Origin: JBHEBG01 sp046557915
GTDB taxonomy: Bacteria; Bacteroidota; Bacteroidia; Flavobacteriales; Flavobacteriaceae
Length of the DNA: 64,000 nucleotides
NCBI RefSeq assembly: GCF_046557915.1
Contig: NZ_JBHEBG010000003.1
Span: forward strand, 124,001 to 188,000
Reading direction: 5' to 3'
A program made the position numbers and the translations under genes. This document shows, piece by piece, positions 1 to 8,172 of this stretch; position 1 is the first letter of the stretch, and the number at the start of each line of letters is the position of its first letter. The notes beneath the pieces were generated by a model that ran no database searches, was not told the origin of the DNA, and saw nothing but the letters and a program-made list of their open reading frames with translations.

Positions 1-1491
1 GCCGGGGGTATGGGTGATGTGGTGCGCGATGTGCCCAGACAAATTTCAGAAAGGGGAGATAAGGTACATGTAATAGTACCTGCCTATTCCAGACTCCATA
101 GAGATGGGGGCACCCTAAAGGCCCGCCTTAATTTTCAACTTCGGGGAATTCCATATACCGCAGAGTTGTATGAGCTAATTCCAAAAAAAGAGTTTAAGAA
201 TATTCATCATTATGCCATTCATCATCCCGAAATTGAAGCGGGAGACATAGCTCACATTTATCATAACGACCCCACGGAACCTTTTTATACCGATGCTATT
301 AAATACTTTATTTTTTGTACTGCGGTGGCAGAAGCAATAAAAAAGGGCGCATTTGGGAAATTAGATGTTGTACACCTTCATGATTGGCACGCAAGCCTGC
401 TTTTGTTCCTAAAAACATATCATAGGGGGTATCGGTCCCTAAGAGAAATCGGCTTTGTGTATAGCATTCATAACTTGGCCATCCAGGGTATTCGTCCTTT
501 TGAAGATAATTATTCTTCACTTAAGAACTGGTTTCCAGACGTACCTATCGATTATGAAGGACTAAAGGATTATCGCTATCAGGATTGCATTAACCTTATG
601 GCAGTAGGTATTCGTCTAGCAGATAGGGTGCACACGGTTTCCCCATCTTACAAAGACGATGTACTACTTCCCAGCTCGCCTCCCGAGTTTATAGGCGGCG
701 AAGGGTTAGAAAAGGATTTGCAGCAGGCAGATGCCGAAGGCAGACTCTTTGGTATCCTAAACGGATGCAATTATAAAAATATAAGGACTGCGGAAAAGAA
801 TAGACTCTATAAGAATATCATCCGTGCCGTTTTTCAATGGGTACAGGAAGAATCCAAAAAGTATAAGGCCCATTTTTTGGCCCATACAGGAGAAAAGGTA
901 GAGGAGTATCTTACCGAGCCACCCAGTTTTGTATGCTCTAGCATAGCCAGACTTACCGAACAGAAATTCTATTTTTTTAAGCGTTCGCCAGAAGCCCTGA
1001 TCCAAATCCTTAAAAAATTGGAAGAGGTTAATGGTATATTGATGATTTTGGGTACCGGGGCCCCAGAGTATGAAGAGCTTTTCAGGGATGTTAGTAGAGA
1101 GCATAAGAATTTTATTTTCATCAATGCACAATCCGAAGATGTTATCGATTCCATTTACTTGGAGTCCGATCTTTATTTTATGCCTAGCCTGTTTGAACCA
1201 TGCGGAATAAGCCAAATGTTGGCCATGAGAAATGGAAATCCTTGTTTGGTTCATAACACAGGAGGACTAAAAGATACTGTGCATCATATGAAGACGGGCT
1301 TCAGTTTTGACGGACATACCTATGACGAGAAAATAAAAAACATGGTCGTTGCTTTTGATGAGATATTGGCACTCTATCTCAATGACAAACCAAGTTGGAA
1401 AAAAATACAAGGTAATGCCAAAAAAGTACGTTTTACCTGGAAGAAATCGGTAGATGCCTACTATGAGTTACTTTACGCGACAAATCGTTGA
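1..1491 (+). CDS. glgA: Glycogen synthase-like glycosyltransferase (GT5), 5' end cut by window
   Basis: The reading frame is open from base 1, giving A-G-G directly before the Met at 10. AGGMGDVV is the ADP-glucose-binding loop that in GlgA lies about 15-20 residues from the N-terminus, so the true start is just upstream of the window. Further GT-B/GT5 marks are HLHDWHASL, YSIHNLAIQG, GILNG, ARLTEQK, MILGTG and SLFEPCGISQM followed by GGLKDTV. The family adds glucose from a nucleotide sugar to alpha-1,4-glucan in the cytoplasm. The segment after GILNG departs from classical GlgA: the expected W-P pair is missing (NGCNYKN) and the linker is unusual, so donor preference is uncertain. The family is clear; exact activity is inferred. 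Confidence 0.8.
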   Translation, partial: AGGMGDVVRDVPRQISERGDKVHVIVPAYSRLHRDGGTLKARLNFQLRGIPYTAELYELIPKKEFKNIHHYAIHHPEIEAGDIAHIYHNDPTEPFYTDAIKYFIFCTAVAEAIKKGAFGKLDVVHLHDWHASLLLFLKTYHRGYRSLREIGFVYSIHNLAIQGIRPFEDNYSSLKNWFPDVPIDYEGLKDYRYQDCINLMAVGIRLADRVHTVSPSYKDDVLLPSSPPEFIGGEGLEKDLQQADAEGRLFGILNGCNYKNIRTAEKNRLYKNIIRAVFQWVQEESKKYKAHFLAHTGEKVEEYLTEPPSFVCSSIARLTEQKFYFFKRSPEALIQILKKLEEVNGILMILGTGAPEYEELFRDVSREHKNFIFINAQSEDVIDSIYLESDLYFMPSLFEPCGISQMLAMRNGNPCLVHNTGGLKDTVHHMKTGFSFDGHTYDEKIKNMVVAFDEILALYLNDKPSWKKIQGNAKKVRFTWKKSVDAYYELLYATNR

Positions 1492-1576
1492 TCTTTAAGA
1501 AATTTATTAAAGATTTGCACGACAAATTGAAGGCATAACGGGTTTTATTAAAAATATGCCAAAAGAAATTATGACA

Positions 1577-1607
1577 TTGTTAACCTGCCCCGTTTTTCGT
1601 AATTTTA
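1577..1607 (+). promoter_or_regulatory. Probable gltA promoter
   Basis: TTG at 1577-1579 and TAATTTTA at 1600-1607 are 20 bp apart. This is the Bacteroidota -33/-7 layout with one mismatch in the -7 box (final A for G). Transcription would start near 1613, giving a leader of about 27 nt before the ATG at 1640. Confidence 0.5.
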
Positions 1608-1639
1608 TGGCTCCAATATTAAACAAGTAAACTATACAA

Positions 1640-2923
1640 ATGTCAGATAACGCTACTATTGAATACAAGGGTGAAAAATATGAGTTTCCGGTTATAAAAG
1701 GTTCTGAGGATGAACTGGCCATAGATATAAAAACATTACGAGGGTCCACAGGAATGACTACATTGGATCCTGGTTATAAAAACACAGGTTCTTGCGAGAG
1801 TGCCATAACTTTTTTGGATGGAGAAAAGGGCATATTACGTTATAGAGGTTATTCTATTGAGGAACTTGCGGAAAAGGCCGATTTTTTGGAAGTAGCGTAC
1901 TTATTAATTTTTGGGGAATTACCGGATAAGATACAATTAGAGAAGTTTCATAACGACATCAGGGAAGAATCTACCGTAGACGAGGAGATGAAGAAAATCT
2001 TGGATGGTTTTCCAAAATCTGCCCACCCCATGGGCGTGTTGTCTTCCTTAACCAGCGCACTTATCGCCTTTAATCCATCTACTGTTGATGTAAGCTCTGA
2101 AAAGGCCATGTACCACGCCATTGTACGTATCTTGGCAAAATTTCCGGTTTTGGTGGCATGGACATTAAGAAAAAAGAAAGGACTGCCCCTAGATTATGGA
2201 GACGATTCCTTGGGCTACGTGGAGAACATTCACAAAATGATGTTCAAAAAGCCAAATCAAGAATATAAGAAAAACATGATCGTAATAGATGCTTTGGATC
2301 AATTGTTGATCTTACATGCCGATCATGAGCAAAACTGTTCTACCTCCACAGTACGGATCGTGGGCTCGTCCCATGCCGGTCTTTTTGCTTCTCTTTCTGC
2401 CGGAATATCGGCACTCTGGGGACCACTTCATGGAGGTGCCAACCAGGCCGTTCTAGAAATGCTGGAAGCCATTGAAGCAGATGGGGGCGACACAAAAAAA
2501 TATATGGCCAAAGCCAAAGATAAAAACGATCCGTTTAGGTTAATGGGTTTTGGACATAGGGTCTACAAGAATTTTGACCCAAGGGCAAAGATCATTAAAA
2601 GGGCTGCGGACGAGGTGTTGGCAGATCTTGGAATAGAAGACCCAATTTTGGAAATCGCTAAAGGATTGGAAAAGGAAGCATTGGAAGATCAGTATTTTGT
2701 GGATAGAAAACTATATCCCAATGTTGATTTCTATTCAGGAATAATATATAGGGCACTGGGCATCCCAACAGAGATGTTTACCGTTATGTTTGCTTTGGGC
2801 AGACTTCCCGGGTGGATTGCACAGTGGAGGGAAATGCGACTTCGCAATGAACCCATAGGTAGGCCCAGACAAGTTTATATTGGCGAAAATAGTCGCCCTT
2901 TTGTTGGGGTAAATAAACGATAA
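1640..2923 (+). CDS. gltA: Citrate synthase
   Basis: Type I citrate synthase of 427 residues, the normal length for the hexameric NADH-regulated bacterial class. It condenses acetyl-CoA and oxaloacetate to citrate at the entry to the TCA cycle. The catalytic triad is visible as His264 (GPLHGGAN), His306 (GFGHRVY) and Asp363 (NVDFYSG); the substrate-binding HADHEQN lies near 226-232. The C-terminal RPRQVYIG is also typical. It has its own promoter upstream and a strong intrinsic terminator at 2946-2982, so it is probably monocistronic. Confidence 0.97.
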   Translation: MSDNATIEYKGEKYEFPVIKGSEDELAIDIKTLRGSTGMTTLDPGYKNTGSCESAITFLDGEKGILRYRGYSIEELAEKADFLEVAYLLIFGELPDKIQLEKFHNDIREESTVDEEMKKILDGFPKSAHPMGVLSSLTSALIAFNPSTVDVSSEKAMYHAIVRILAKFPVLVAWTLRKKKGLPLDYGDDSLGYVENIHKMMFKKPNQEYKKNMIVIDALDQLLILHADHEQNCSTSTVRIVGSSHAGLFASLSAGISALWGPLHGGANQAVLEMLEAIEADGGDTKKYMAKAKDKNDPFRLMGFGHRVYKNFDPRAKIIKRAADEVLADLGIEDPILEIAKGLEKEALEDQYFVDRKLYPNVDFYSGIIYRALGIPTEMFTVMFALGRLPGWIAQWREMRLRNEPIGRPRQVYIGENSRPFVGVNKR

Positions 2924-2945
2924 TCCAACAAAATAGTAAAGAATA

Positions 2946-2982
2946 GGCTGCCCAAAATCATTATAAAATGGGCAGCCTTTTT
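2946..2982 (+). terminator. Rho-independent terminator after gltA
   Basis: A perfect 9-bp stem, GGCTGCCCA at 2946-2954 pairing with TGGGCAGCC at 2969-2977, has a 14-nt AT-rich loop and is followed directly by five T residues. It lies 23 bp after the gltA stop and ends 24 bp before the -7 box of the next gene. Confidence 0.92.
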
Positions 2983-3005
2983 ATATCCAAAGTTTAAGGA
3001 ATCCC

Positions 3006-3013
3006 TATATTTG
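3006..3013 (+). promoter_or_regulatory. -7 promoter box of the DDAH-like gene
   Basis: TATATTTG matches the Bacteroidota TAnnTTTG consensus and lies 15 bp before the ATG at 3028. The -33 region is T-rich without a clean TTTG. The short leader agrees with the chosen start. Confidence 0.6.
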
Positions 3014-3027
3014 CGCAAATTTAAATT

Positions 3028-3942
3028 ATGCTCCATCTAAACGTTACTGACGAGATTTCACCTTTAAAAGCGGTTCTTTTGGGTACTGCTGAAAGCTGTG
3101 GACCCACCCCCTCACCAGAAGAGGCTTACGATCCTAAATCCTTGGAACATATATTAGCGGGTACCTACCCGAAGGAGGTAGATATGGTAAAGGAAATGGA
3201 AGCTTTTGCCACCATCTTTCACAAGCACGACGTTGAGGTGTTTAGACCTGAAGTACTTAAGGACTGTAATCAGATTTTTTCGAGAGATATTGCTTTCGTA
3301 ATAGAGAATAAATTGATAAAGGCCAATATACTTCCCGATCGGGAAAAGGAATTTGATGCCATCCTTCATGTATTGGACCGCATTGCACCGGAGAACATTA
3401 TTTGTGCCCCTGAAGAAGTGCATATAGAAGGAGGTGATGTTATGCCGTGGAACGAATATATTTTCATTGGGACGTACACAGGTGATGATTACCCGGATTA
3501 TATTACCGCTAGGACCAATAAGGAGGCAGTAGCCTTTATTAAGGAGCAATTTCCGCACAAAAAGGTAAAGTCTTTCGAATTGCGCAAGAGCAACACCGTT
3601 GCCAGCGAAAATGCACTACATCTCGACTGTTGTTTTCAACCCCTAGGAAAAGGAAAGGCAATTTTACATAAAAATGGGTTTTTGGTGGAAGAGGAATATC
3701 AATGGCTGGTGAACTATTTTGGTAAGGAGAATATTTTTGAGATTACCAAGGATGAAATGTACCAGATGTTCAGTAATGTGTTCTCCATATCGCCGAGTGT
3801 AGTAGTTTCCGAACGTAAGTTTACAAGGCTCAACAATTGGCTGCGCCAACAAGGATTTACCGTAGAGGAGATTCCCTATGCGGAGATTGGCAAGCAAGAA
3901 GGACTTCTGCGTTGTAGTACCCTTCCGTTGATAAGGGAATAA
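3028..3942 (+). CDS. DDAH/arginine deiminase-family hydrolase
   Basis: A 304-residue pentein-fold (amidinotransferase superfamily) protein. Visible landmarks are SRD at 85-87, EGGD at 134-137, HLDCCF with His198, and a C-terminal nucleophile Cys296 in LLRCSTLP. These match the Cys-His-acidic catalytic set of dimethylarginine dimethylaminohydrolases and arginine deiminases. Such enzymes hydrolyse the guanidinium group of arginine-type substrates in the cytoplasm; the exact substrate here (arginine, methylarginine or another) cannot be read from sequence. CtlX, a second pentein enzyme, lies downstream at 9514, separated by a TetR/MMPL cassette. A joint role in arginine/citrulline metabolism is inferred. 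Confidence 0.85.
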   Translation: MLHLNVTDEISPLKAVLLGTAESCGPTPSPEEAYDPKSLEHILAGTYPKEVDMVKEMEAFATIFHKHDVEVFRPEVLKDCNQIFSRDIAFVIENKLIKANILPDREKEFDAILHVLDRIAPENIICAPEEVHIEGGDVMPWNEYIFIGTYTGDDYPDYITARTNKEAVAFIKEQFPHKKVKSFELRKSNTVASENALHLDCCFQPLGKGKAILHKNGFLVEEEYQWLVNYFGKENIFEITKDEMYQMFSNVFSISPSVVVSERKFTRLNNWLRQQGFTVEEIPYAEIGKQEGLLRCSTLPLIRE

Positions 3943-4053
3943 CAAATCACCGGAAATTCTAACCCTTTATTTTTATAACAGCTTTTAAATACCTGAAAAA
4001 CAGAAAGTTAATTCTTAAATCTGTATTTTAAGAAAAACTTTAACATGCTTTTA

Positions 4054-4085
4054 TTTGGTTTACTAGACGACTGGTCATATTTTTG
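4054..4085 (+). promoter_or_regulatory. tetR promoter with embedded operator
   Basis: TTTG at 4054-4057 and a perfect TAnnTTTG box (TATTTTTG) at 4078-4085 are 20 bp apart. The decamer CGACTGGTCA at 4068-4077 sits in the spacer and abuts the -7 box. Its core GAC-TG-GTC is palindromic. The same decamer recurs at 4835-4844 before the transporter gene, which suggests autoregulation and control of the cassette by the TetR protein. Confidence 0.7.
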
Positions 4086-4102
4086 CGTTATCGTTTAAAA
4101 CA

Positions 4103-4699
4103 ATGGAGAAAACCTTAAAACATGAGATAAAGGCAAATTACCTTTTGGAGAAGGGAATGGAAATTCTTTGGTCTAAAGGTTATAATGCTACCAGCGTCAA
4201 TGATATTGTTGTGGCGGCCGGTGTCCCTAAAGGATCCTTTTACTTCTACTTCGATAGCAAGGAAGATTTTGCGGTGCAGGCCATTCAAATGTATTTTGAG
4301 GAGCATTTTGTTCCAGCTCAAGAGATTTTGGACAATAAAAAGGTTTCCCCAAAAAAACGCCTGTTAGATTTTTATGAATACCGTTGCAACATCCTAATTG
4401 ATGAGCTAGACTGTAAAATGGGTTGCTTAGCGTGTAACGTAGGAAACGAAATGGCCGAGCATAGCGAAAATATACGTAGGGTAATCGTGGAGAAAGAACG
4501 CTATGCGCAAGATCAGATTACTGTAGTGGTCAAAGAGGCGCAGGCTGCAGGTGAGATAGATGACTCCCTTGTTCCCGAAGATGTAGTTGCCTTTTTTGAG
4601 GATGCCGGAAAGGGGGCCATGACCAGTATGAAGGAATTACGGAGCCGTTATCCTATCGATAATTTTATGTATATGCTCAAAACATTGTTTTTAAAATGA
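4103..4699 (+). CDS. TetR/AcrR family transcriptional repressor
   Basis: 198 residues. The N-terminal HTH is classical: GYNATSVNDIVVAAGVPKGSFYFYFDSKEDF at about 25-55, with the recognition helix at KGSFYFYF. The C-terminal ligand domain has a Cys-rich stretch (CKMGCLACNVG near residues 105-115), seen in some TetR proteins of this type that govern efflux or electrophile responses. It stands 164 bp upstream of the MMPL transporter on the same strand, with the same decamer in front of both genes. It is most likely the local repressor; the inducer is unknown. Confidence 0.92.
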   Translation: MEKTLKHEIKANYLLEKGMEILWSKGYNATSVNDIVVAAGVPKGSFYFYFDSKEDFAVQAIQMYFEEHFVPAQEILDNKKVSPKKRLLDFYEYRCNILIDELDCKMGCLACNVGNEMAEHSENIRRVIVEKERYAQDQITVVVKEAQAAGEIDDSLVPEDVVAFFEDAGKGAMTSMKELRSRYPIDNFMYMLKTLFLK

Positions 4700-4834
4700 T
4701 GAAGAAATAACCACCACCAACCACGAGTAACAAACTCTTTTCAATAATCTTTAAAATTTTGTCCAAAAGGAAGTAATTAAATCGTCCTTAATGTAAAGAC
4801 TTTAAAACTGGAACAACATAACTTAATTTATAAT

Positions 4835-4844
4835 CGACTGGTCA
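4835..4844 (+). promoter_or_regulatory. Second TetR-type operator, upstream of MMPL gene
   Basis: CGACTGGTCA is identical to 4068-4077 and lies 20 bp before the transporter ATG. No good TAnnTTTG box is visible here. A weak TAATTTAT at 4824-4831 would place the decamer over the transcription start. Confidence 0.55.
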
Positions 4845-4863
4845 ACTATTAAATCTAAAAACA

Positions 4864-7245
4864 ATGAATGCACTAAAAAAGGCGGGTAATGCCGCAAACA
4901 CTTTTGCCAAAAAATGGGCAGAATTCGTAATCAAGTTTAAATGGCCCGTACTTCTCGCCTCATTAGCCTTAGCCTTAGGTTTGGCTTCTCAGGGCAAGAT
5001 GGAGTTTGATGGGGACTATCATGTATTTTTTAGCGAATCTAATCCAGAATTGGAGGCTTTTGATGCCCTACAGGAAAAATATACAAAAGACGACAATATC
5101 GTAATTGTCCTAGCTCCCAAAAATGGGGATGTATTTACTCGTGAGAACCTTATCGCCATTGAAGAGCTAACGGAAGCGGCATGGAACACGCCCTATTCTT
5201 CCAGGGTAGATGCGGTGACCAATTTTCAGCATACCAGTGCGGACGGTGACGATCTCTACGTAGACGATTTGTCTTATGAATCCGCTAATAAGACCGCTGG
5301 TGAAATTAGGGAAATAAAGGAAAAAGCGCTAAAAGAACCATTATTGGTACATCGTATCATCAATGAAACGGGTAGTGTAACCGCTGTTAATGTAACGGTG
5401 CGCCTACCTGGTGTTAACAGTGCTGCGGAAATTCCTGAGGTTACCATAGCCACCCGAAATATGATTACGGAATTTAAGGAGAAACACCCACAGTTCGATG
5501 TTTACACAACGGGTTTGGTGCCCTTGAACACGGCATTCTTTGAAGCATCGCAAAGCGATCTTGGCCTTATCGGTATTATGTTGATCATCGTAATCTTCGT
5601 AACCTTTTTATTGACCAGAAATATTTTTGCTACCATATCCACCCTAGTAGTGGTACTGTTCTCAATTTTAAGTGCAGTTGGCTTTGTGGGTATCATGGGG
5701 ATTAAACTTACACCTCCGTCGGCCGTATTCCCTACAATGATACTAACCCTAGCCGTTGCAGACAGTATTCATATACTCATTACAATGCTCCAAAAGGTGC
5801 GTAAGGATGGGTTAGACAAAAAAGAAGCCCTGGCAGAAAGTATGCGTTTAAATTTTATGCCTGTATTCATTACCAGCCTTACAACGGTAATTGGGTTTCT
5901 TACCATGAATTTTGGGGATGTACCTCCTTTCTGGCACTTGGGTAATATAACAGCCTTTGGTATGACCATGGCTTTCATTTACTCCACCACTACCTTACCT
6001 GCCTTAATGGCCATCTTTCCTATCTGGAAAAAGAAAGATGCAATGGTAAAAGAGGATAGGATTGGGAGGTATACCAAACTTGGTCTTTTTGTGTCTAGGC
6101 AACCTGTAAGGCTCACCATTGTTTCTTTGGCTGTCATAGCCGGCTTAACGTATTTGGCCACCTTAAATGTCTTTAATGATGAGTTTGTGGAATATTTTGA
6201 TGATTCCGTGGAATTTAGAAGGGATAGCGATTTTGTAAACGACAACCTTACCGGCTTCTATAATGTGGAATTTTCAGTAGGAAGCGGAGAGAGTGGCGGA
6301 ATAAATAGTCCTACATACCTAAAAAGCCTAAATGCTTTTGAAGATTGGCTTAACGATCAGCCCGAGGTGGTCCATGTAAATGCTTTTAGCGAAGTAGCAC
6401 GCAGGGTAAACAGATCTATGCACGGTGATGACCAAAACTATTACAAAGTTCCGGAAAATAGGGAAGAAGCAGCACAGTATCTATTACTCTATGAACTATC
6501 CCTACCGTTTGGACTGGATTTAAACAATCAGATAAACGTAGACAAATCCGAAACTAGGGTTACCGCCACCTTAGAGAATATTTCTAGCGCGGAAATGATA
6601 GCTTTTTCAAACCGTGCTGAATCGTGGCTTAAAAACAATACTGACAAACCGATGCATGCGCTTGGTGTGAGTCCGACCATGATGTTTTCCAAATTGGGAT
6701 TCAGACAGGCAGATAGCATGTTCAATGGAAACATCATTGCACTTATTCTAATTTCCCTGGTCCTAATGTTGGCCTTAAGAAACTTTAAGTTGGGGCTTTT
6801 GAGCATAATCCCAAATGTTACCCCAGTTTTAGTAGGGTTTGGAATATGGGCATTGTACAAAGGACAGATAAATACCGGAATGGTGATCGTTTTTGGAATG
6901 ACCTTGGGTATTATTGTAGATGATACGGTTCACTTTATGAGTAAGTTTCTTAGAGCTCGGAGAGAATTGGGTTATGATGCCAAACAGGCCGTTATCTATG
7001 CCTTCGAAACCGTAGGCCGTGCCTTGGTAACCACTACCTTGGTTTTATTGGCCGGTTTTGCCGTATTGTCCACATCGTCCTTTGCGCTTAACAGTTATAT
7101 GGCGCGGATAACCGTAATCATAATTTTATCGGCCCTAATTATAGACTTTATCCTATTACCCTCCTTACTTATTCTGGTAAGTAAAGAAAGTGAGGTTAAG
7201 GAAGATGTAAAAGAGTTTAAACCACAAATGCAATTAGATAAATAA
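4864..7245 (+). CDS. MMPL/RND-superfamily transporter
   Basis: 793 residues with the two-fold RND/MMPL arrangement. One TM segment lies near 28-45, a large periplasmic loop runs to about 235, and a block of five TM helices to about 390. A second loop follows, then another TM block to about 775. Each half has the transmembrane acidic motif of proton-driven RND proteins (ADSIHILITM in the first, DDTVHFMSKF in the second). Proteins of this size are closer to HpnN/MmpL lipid transporters than to AcrB (about 1,040 residues), and no membrane-fusion partner is present. A LolA-like protein and a barrel protein follow directly. This suggests transport of a hydrophobic molecule towards the outer membrane; the cargo is unknown. 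Confidence 0.88.
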   Translation: MNALKKAGNAANTFAKKWAEFVIKFKWPVLLASLALALGLASQGKMEFDGDYHVFFSESNPELEAFDALQEKYTKDDNIVIVLAPKNGDVFTRENLIAIEELTEAAWNTPYSSRVDAVTNFQHTSADGDDLYVDDLSYESANKTAGEIREIKEKALKEPLLVHRIINETGSVTAVNVTVRLPGVNSAAEIPEVTIATRNMITEFKEKHPQFDVYTTGLVPLNTAFFEASQSDLGLIGIMLIIVIFVTFLLTRNIFATISTLVVVLFSILSAVGFVGIMGIKLTPPSAVFPTMILTLAVADSIHILITMLQKVRKDGLDKKEALAESMRLNFMPVFITSLTTVIGFLTMNFGDVPPFWHLGNITAFGMTMAFIYSTTTLPALMAIFPIWKKKDAMVKEDRIGRYTKLGLFVSRQPVRLTIVSLAVIAGLTYLATLNVFNDEFVEYFDDSVEFRRDSDFVNDNLTGFYNVEFSVGSGESGGINSPTYLKSLNAFEDWLNDQPEVVHVNAFSEVARRVNRSMHGDDQNYYKVPENREEAAQYLLLYELSLPFGLDLNNQINVDKSETRVTATLENISSAEMIAFSNRAESWLKNNTDKPMHALGVSPTMMFSKLGFRQADSMFNGNIIALILISLVLMLALRNFKLGLLSIIPNVTPVLVGFGIWALYKGQINTGMVIVFGMTLGIIVDDTVHFMSKFLRARRELGYDAKQAVIYAFETVGRALVTTTLVLLAGFAVLSTSSFALNSYMARITVIIILSALIIDFILLPSLLILVSKESEVKEDVKEFKPQMQLDK

Positions 7246-7269
7246 AATAAACACTTAAAATTTTAGTAT

Positions 7270-8043
7270 ATGAGAACATCAATTTTTATGTCGTTGGCAC
7301 TTTTTGGAATGATAACCGCAAGTGCGCAGAGCCCTGAAGAAAAGGGACTGGAAATTGCCGAGGCTGCGGAAGAAGCAGACCTAGGATTTGGCAGTAGCAT
7401 TGTAGACCTTAAAATGACTTTAAAAAACAAAAATGGTCAGTCCAGTGAGCGCTTCCTTACCAATAGAACGTTGGAACTTACCGAGGATGGGGATAAATCC
7501 CTTATTGTTTTCAATAGCCCCAAAGATGTTAAAGGTACAGCCACGCTTACCTTTACACATAAGGTAGGATCGGATGATCAGTGGCTGTATTTACCGTCCA
7601 TTAAAAGGGTAAAAAGGATATCTTCCAACAACAAATCGGGTCCTTTTGTGGGAAGCGAATTTGCCTACGAAGACCTGTCTTCACAAGAAGTAGAAAAGTA
7701 TACCTATAAATTCTTGGACCAGAAGGGAAGCCTTTTATTGGTAGAACAAGACCCCGTAGATCCCAAATCTGGATATACTAGGCGCATTGTTACGTATAAC
7801 AAGGATAAAGGATATCGAATTGAAAAAATAGAGTTCTATGACAGAAAAAATGCACTATTAAAAACGTTGACCTATAGTGATTATAAACTGTACAAGAACA
7901 AATTTTGGAGGGCAGATACCTTTAATATGGTCAATCACCAAAGTAACAAGGAAACGCTACTTAAGTTCAGTGGGTACAATTTTGGGGTAGACCTTTCGGA
8001 TGATGATTTTTCGCAGGTTGCCCTGCAACGAGCCGGAAAATAG
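7270..8043 (+). CDS. Outer-membrane lipoprotein-sorting (LolA-like) protein
   Basis: 257 residues with an N-terminal signal peptide (cleavage expected after ASA, about residue 19). The body resembles the LolA-like family annotated as outer membrane lipoprotein-sorting protein: DLKMTLKNKNGQ, then LIVFNSPKDVKGTA, WLYLPSIKRVKRI, SGPFVGSEFAYEDL and a C-terminal YSDYKLYKNKFWRADTFNM. The family has a half-barrel that can hold acyl chains in the periplasm. It lies 24 bp after the MMPL gene, so both are probably cotranscribed. The likely role is a periplasmic carrier for the MMPL cargo (inference). Confidence 0.85.
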   Translation: MRTSIFMSLALFGMITASAQSPEEKGLEIAEAAEEADLGFGSSIVDLKMTLKNKNGQSSERFLTNRTLELTEDGDKSLIVFNSPKDVKGTATLTFTHKVGSDDQWLYLPSIKRVKRISSNNKSGPFVGSEFAYEDLSSQEVEKYTYKFLDQKGSLLLVEQDPVDPKSGYTRRIVTYNKDKGYRIEKIEFYDRKNALLKTLTYSDYKLYKNKFWRADTFNMVNHQSNKETLLKFSGYNFGVDLSDDDFSQVALQRAGK

Positions 8044-8172
8044 ATAAATGGTATAATGAAATATTAAGGCAAGGCCGGTCGGTGAGCACAAGGTAATGCG
8101 TTTTTAAAAGACGCGGTTGTTGGTTGTTTCTGGTGCTGTTAAGGTTGGTCTTGTCTTTTGTTATAAGAATAT

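Noticed and set aside
757..1254. 165-codon frame opposite the glycogen synthase gene
   Set aside because: Shadow of the conserved GT5 frame with no family features.
8098..8114. Near-palindrome GCGT...ACGC between LolA-like and barrel genes
   Set aside because: Short, AT-centred and with no T tract or promoter context; not enough to call an operator or attenuator.
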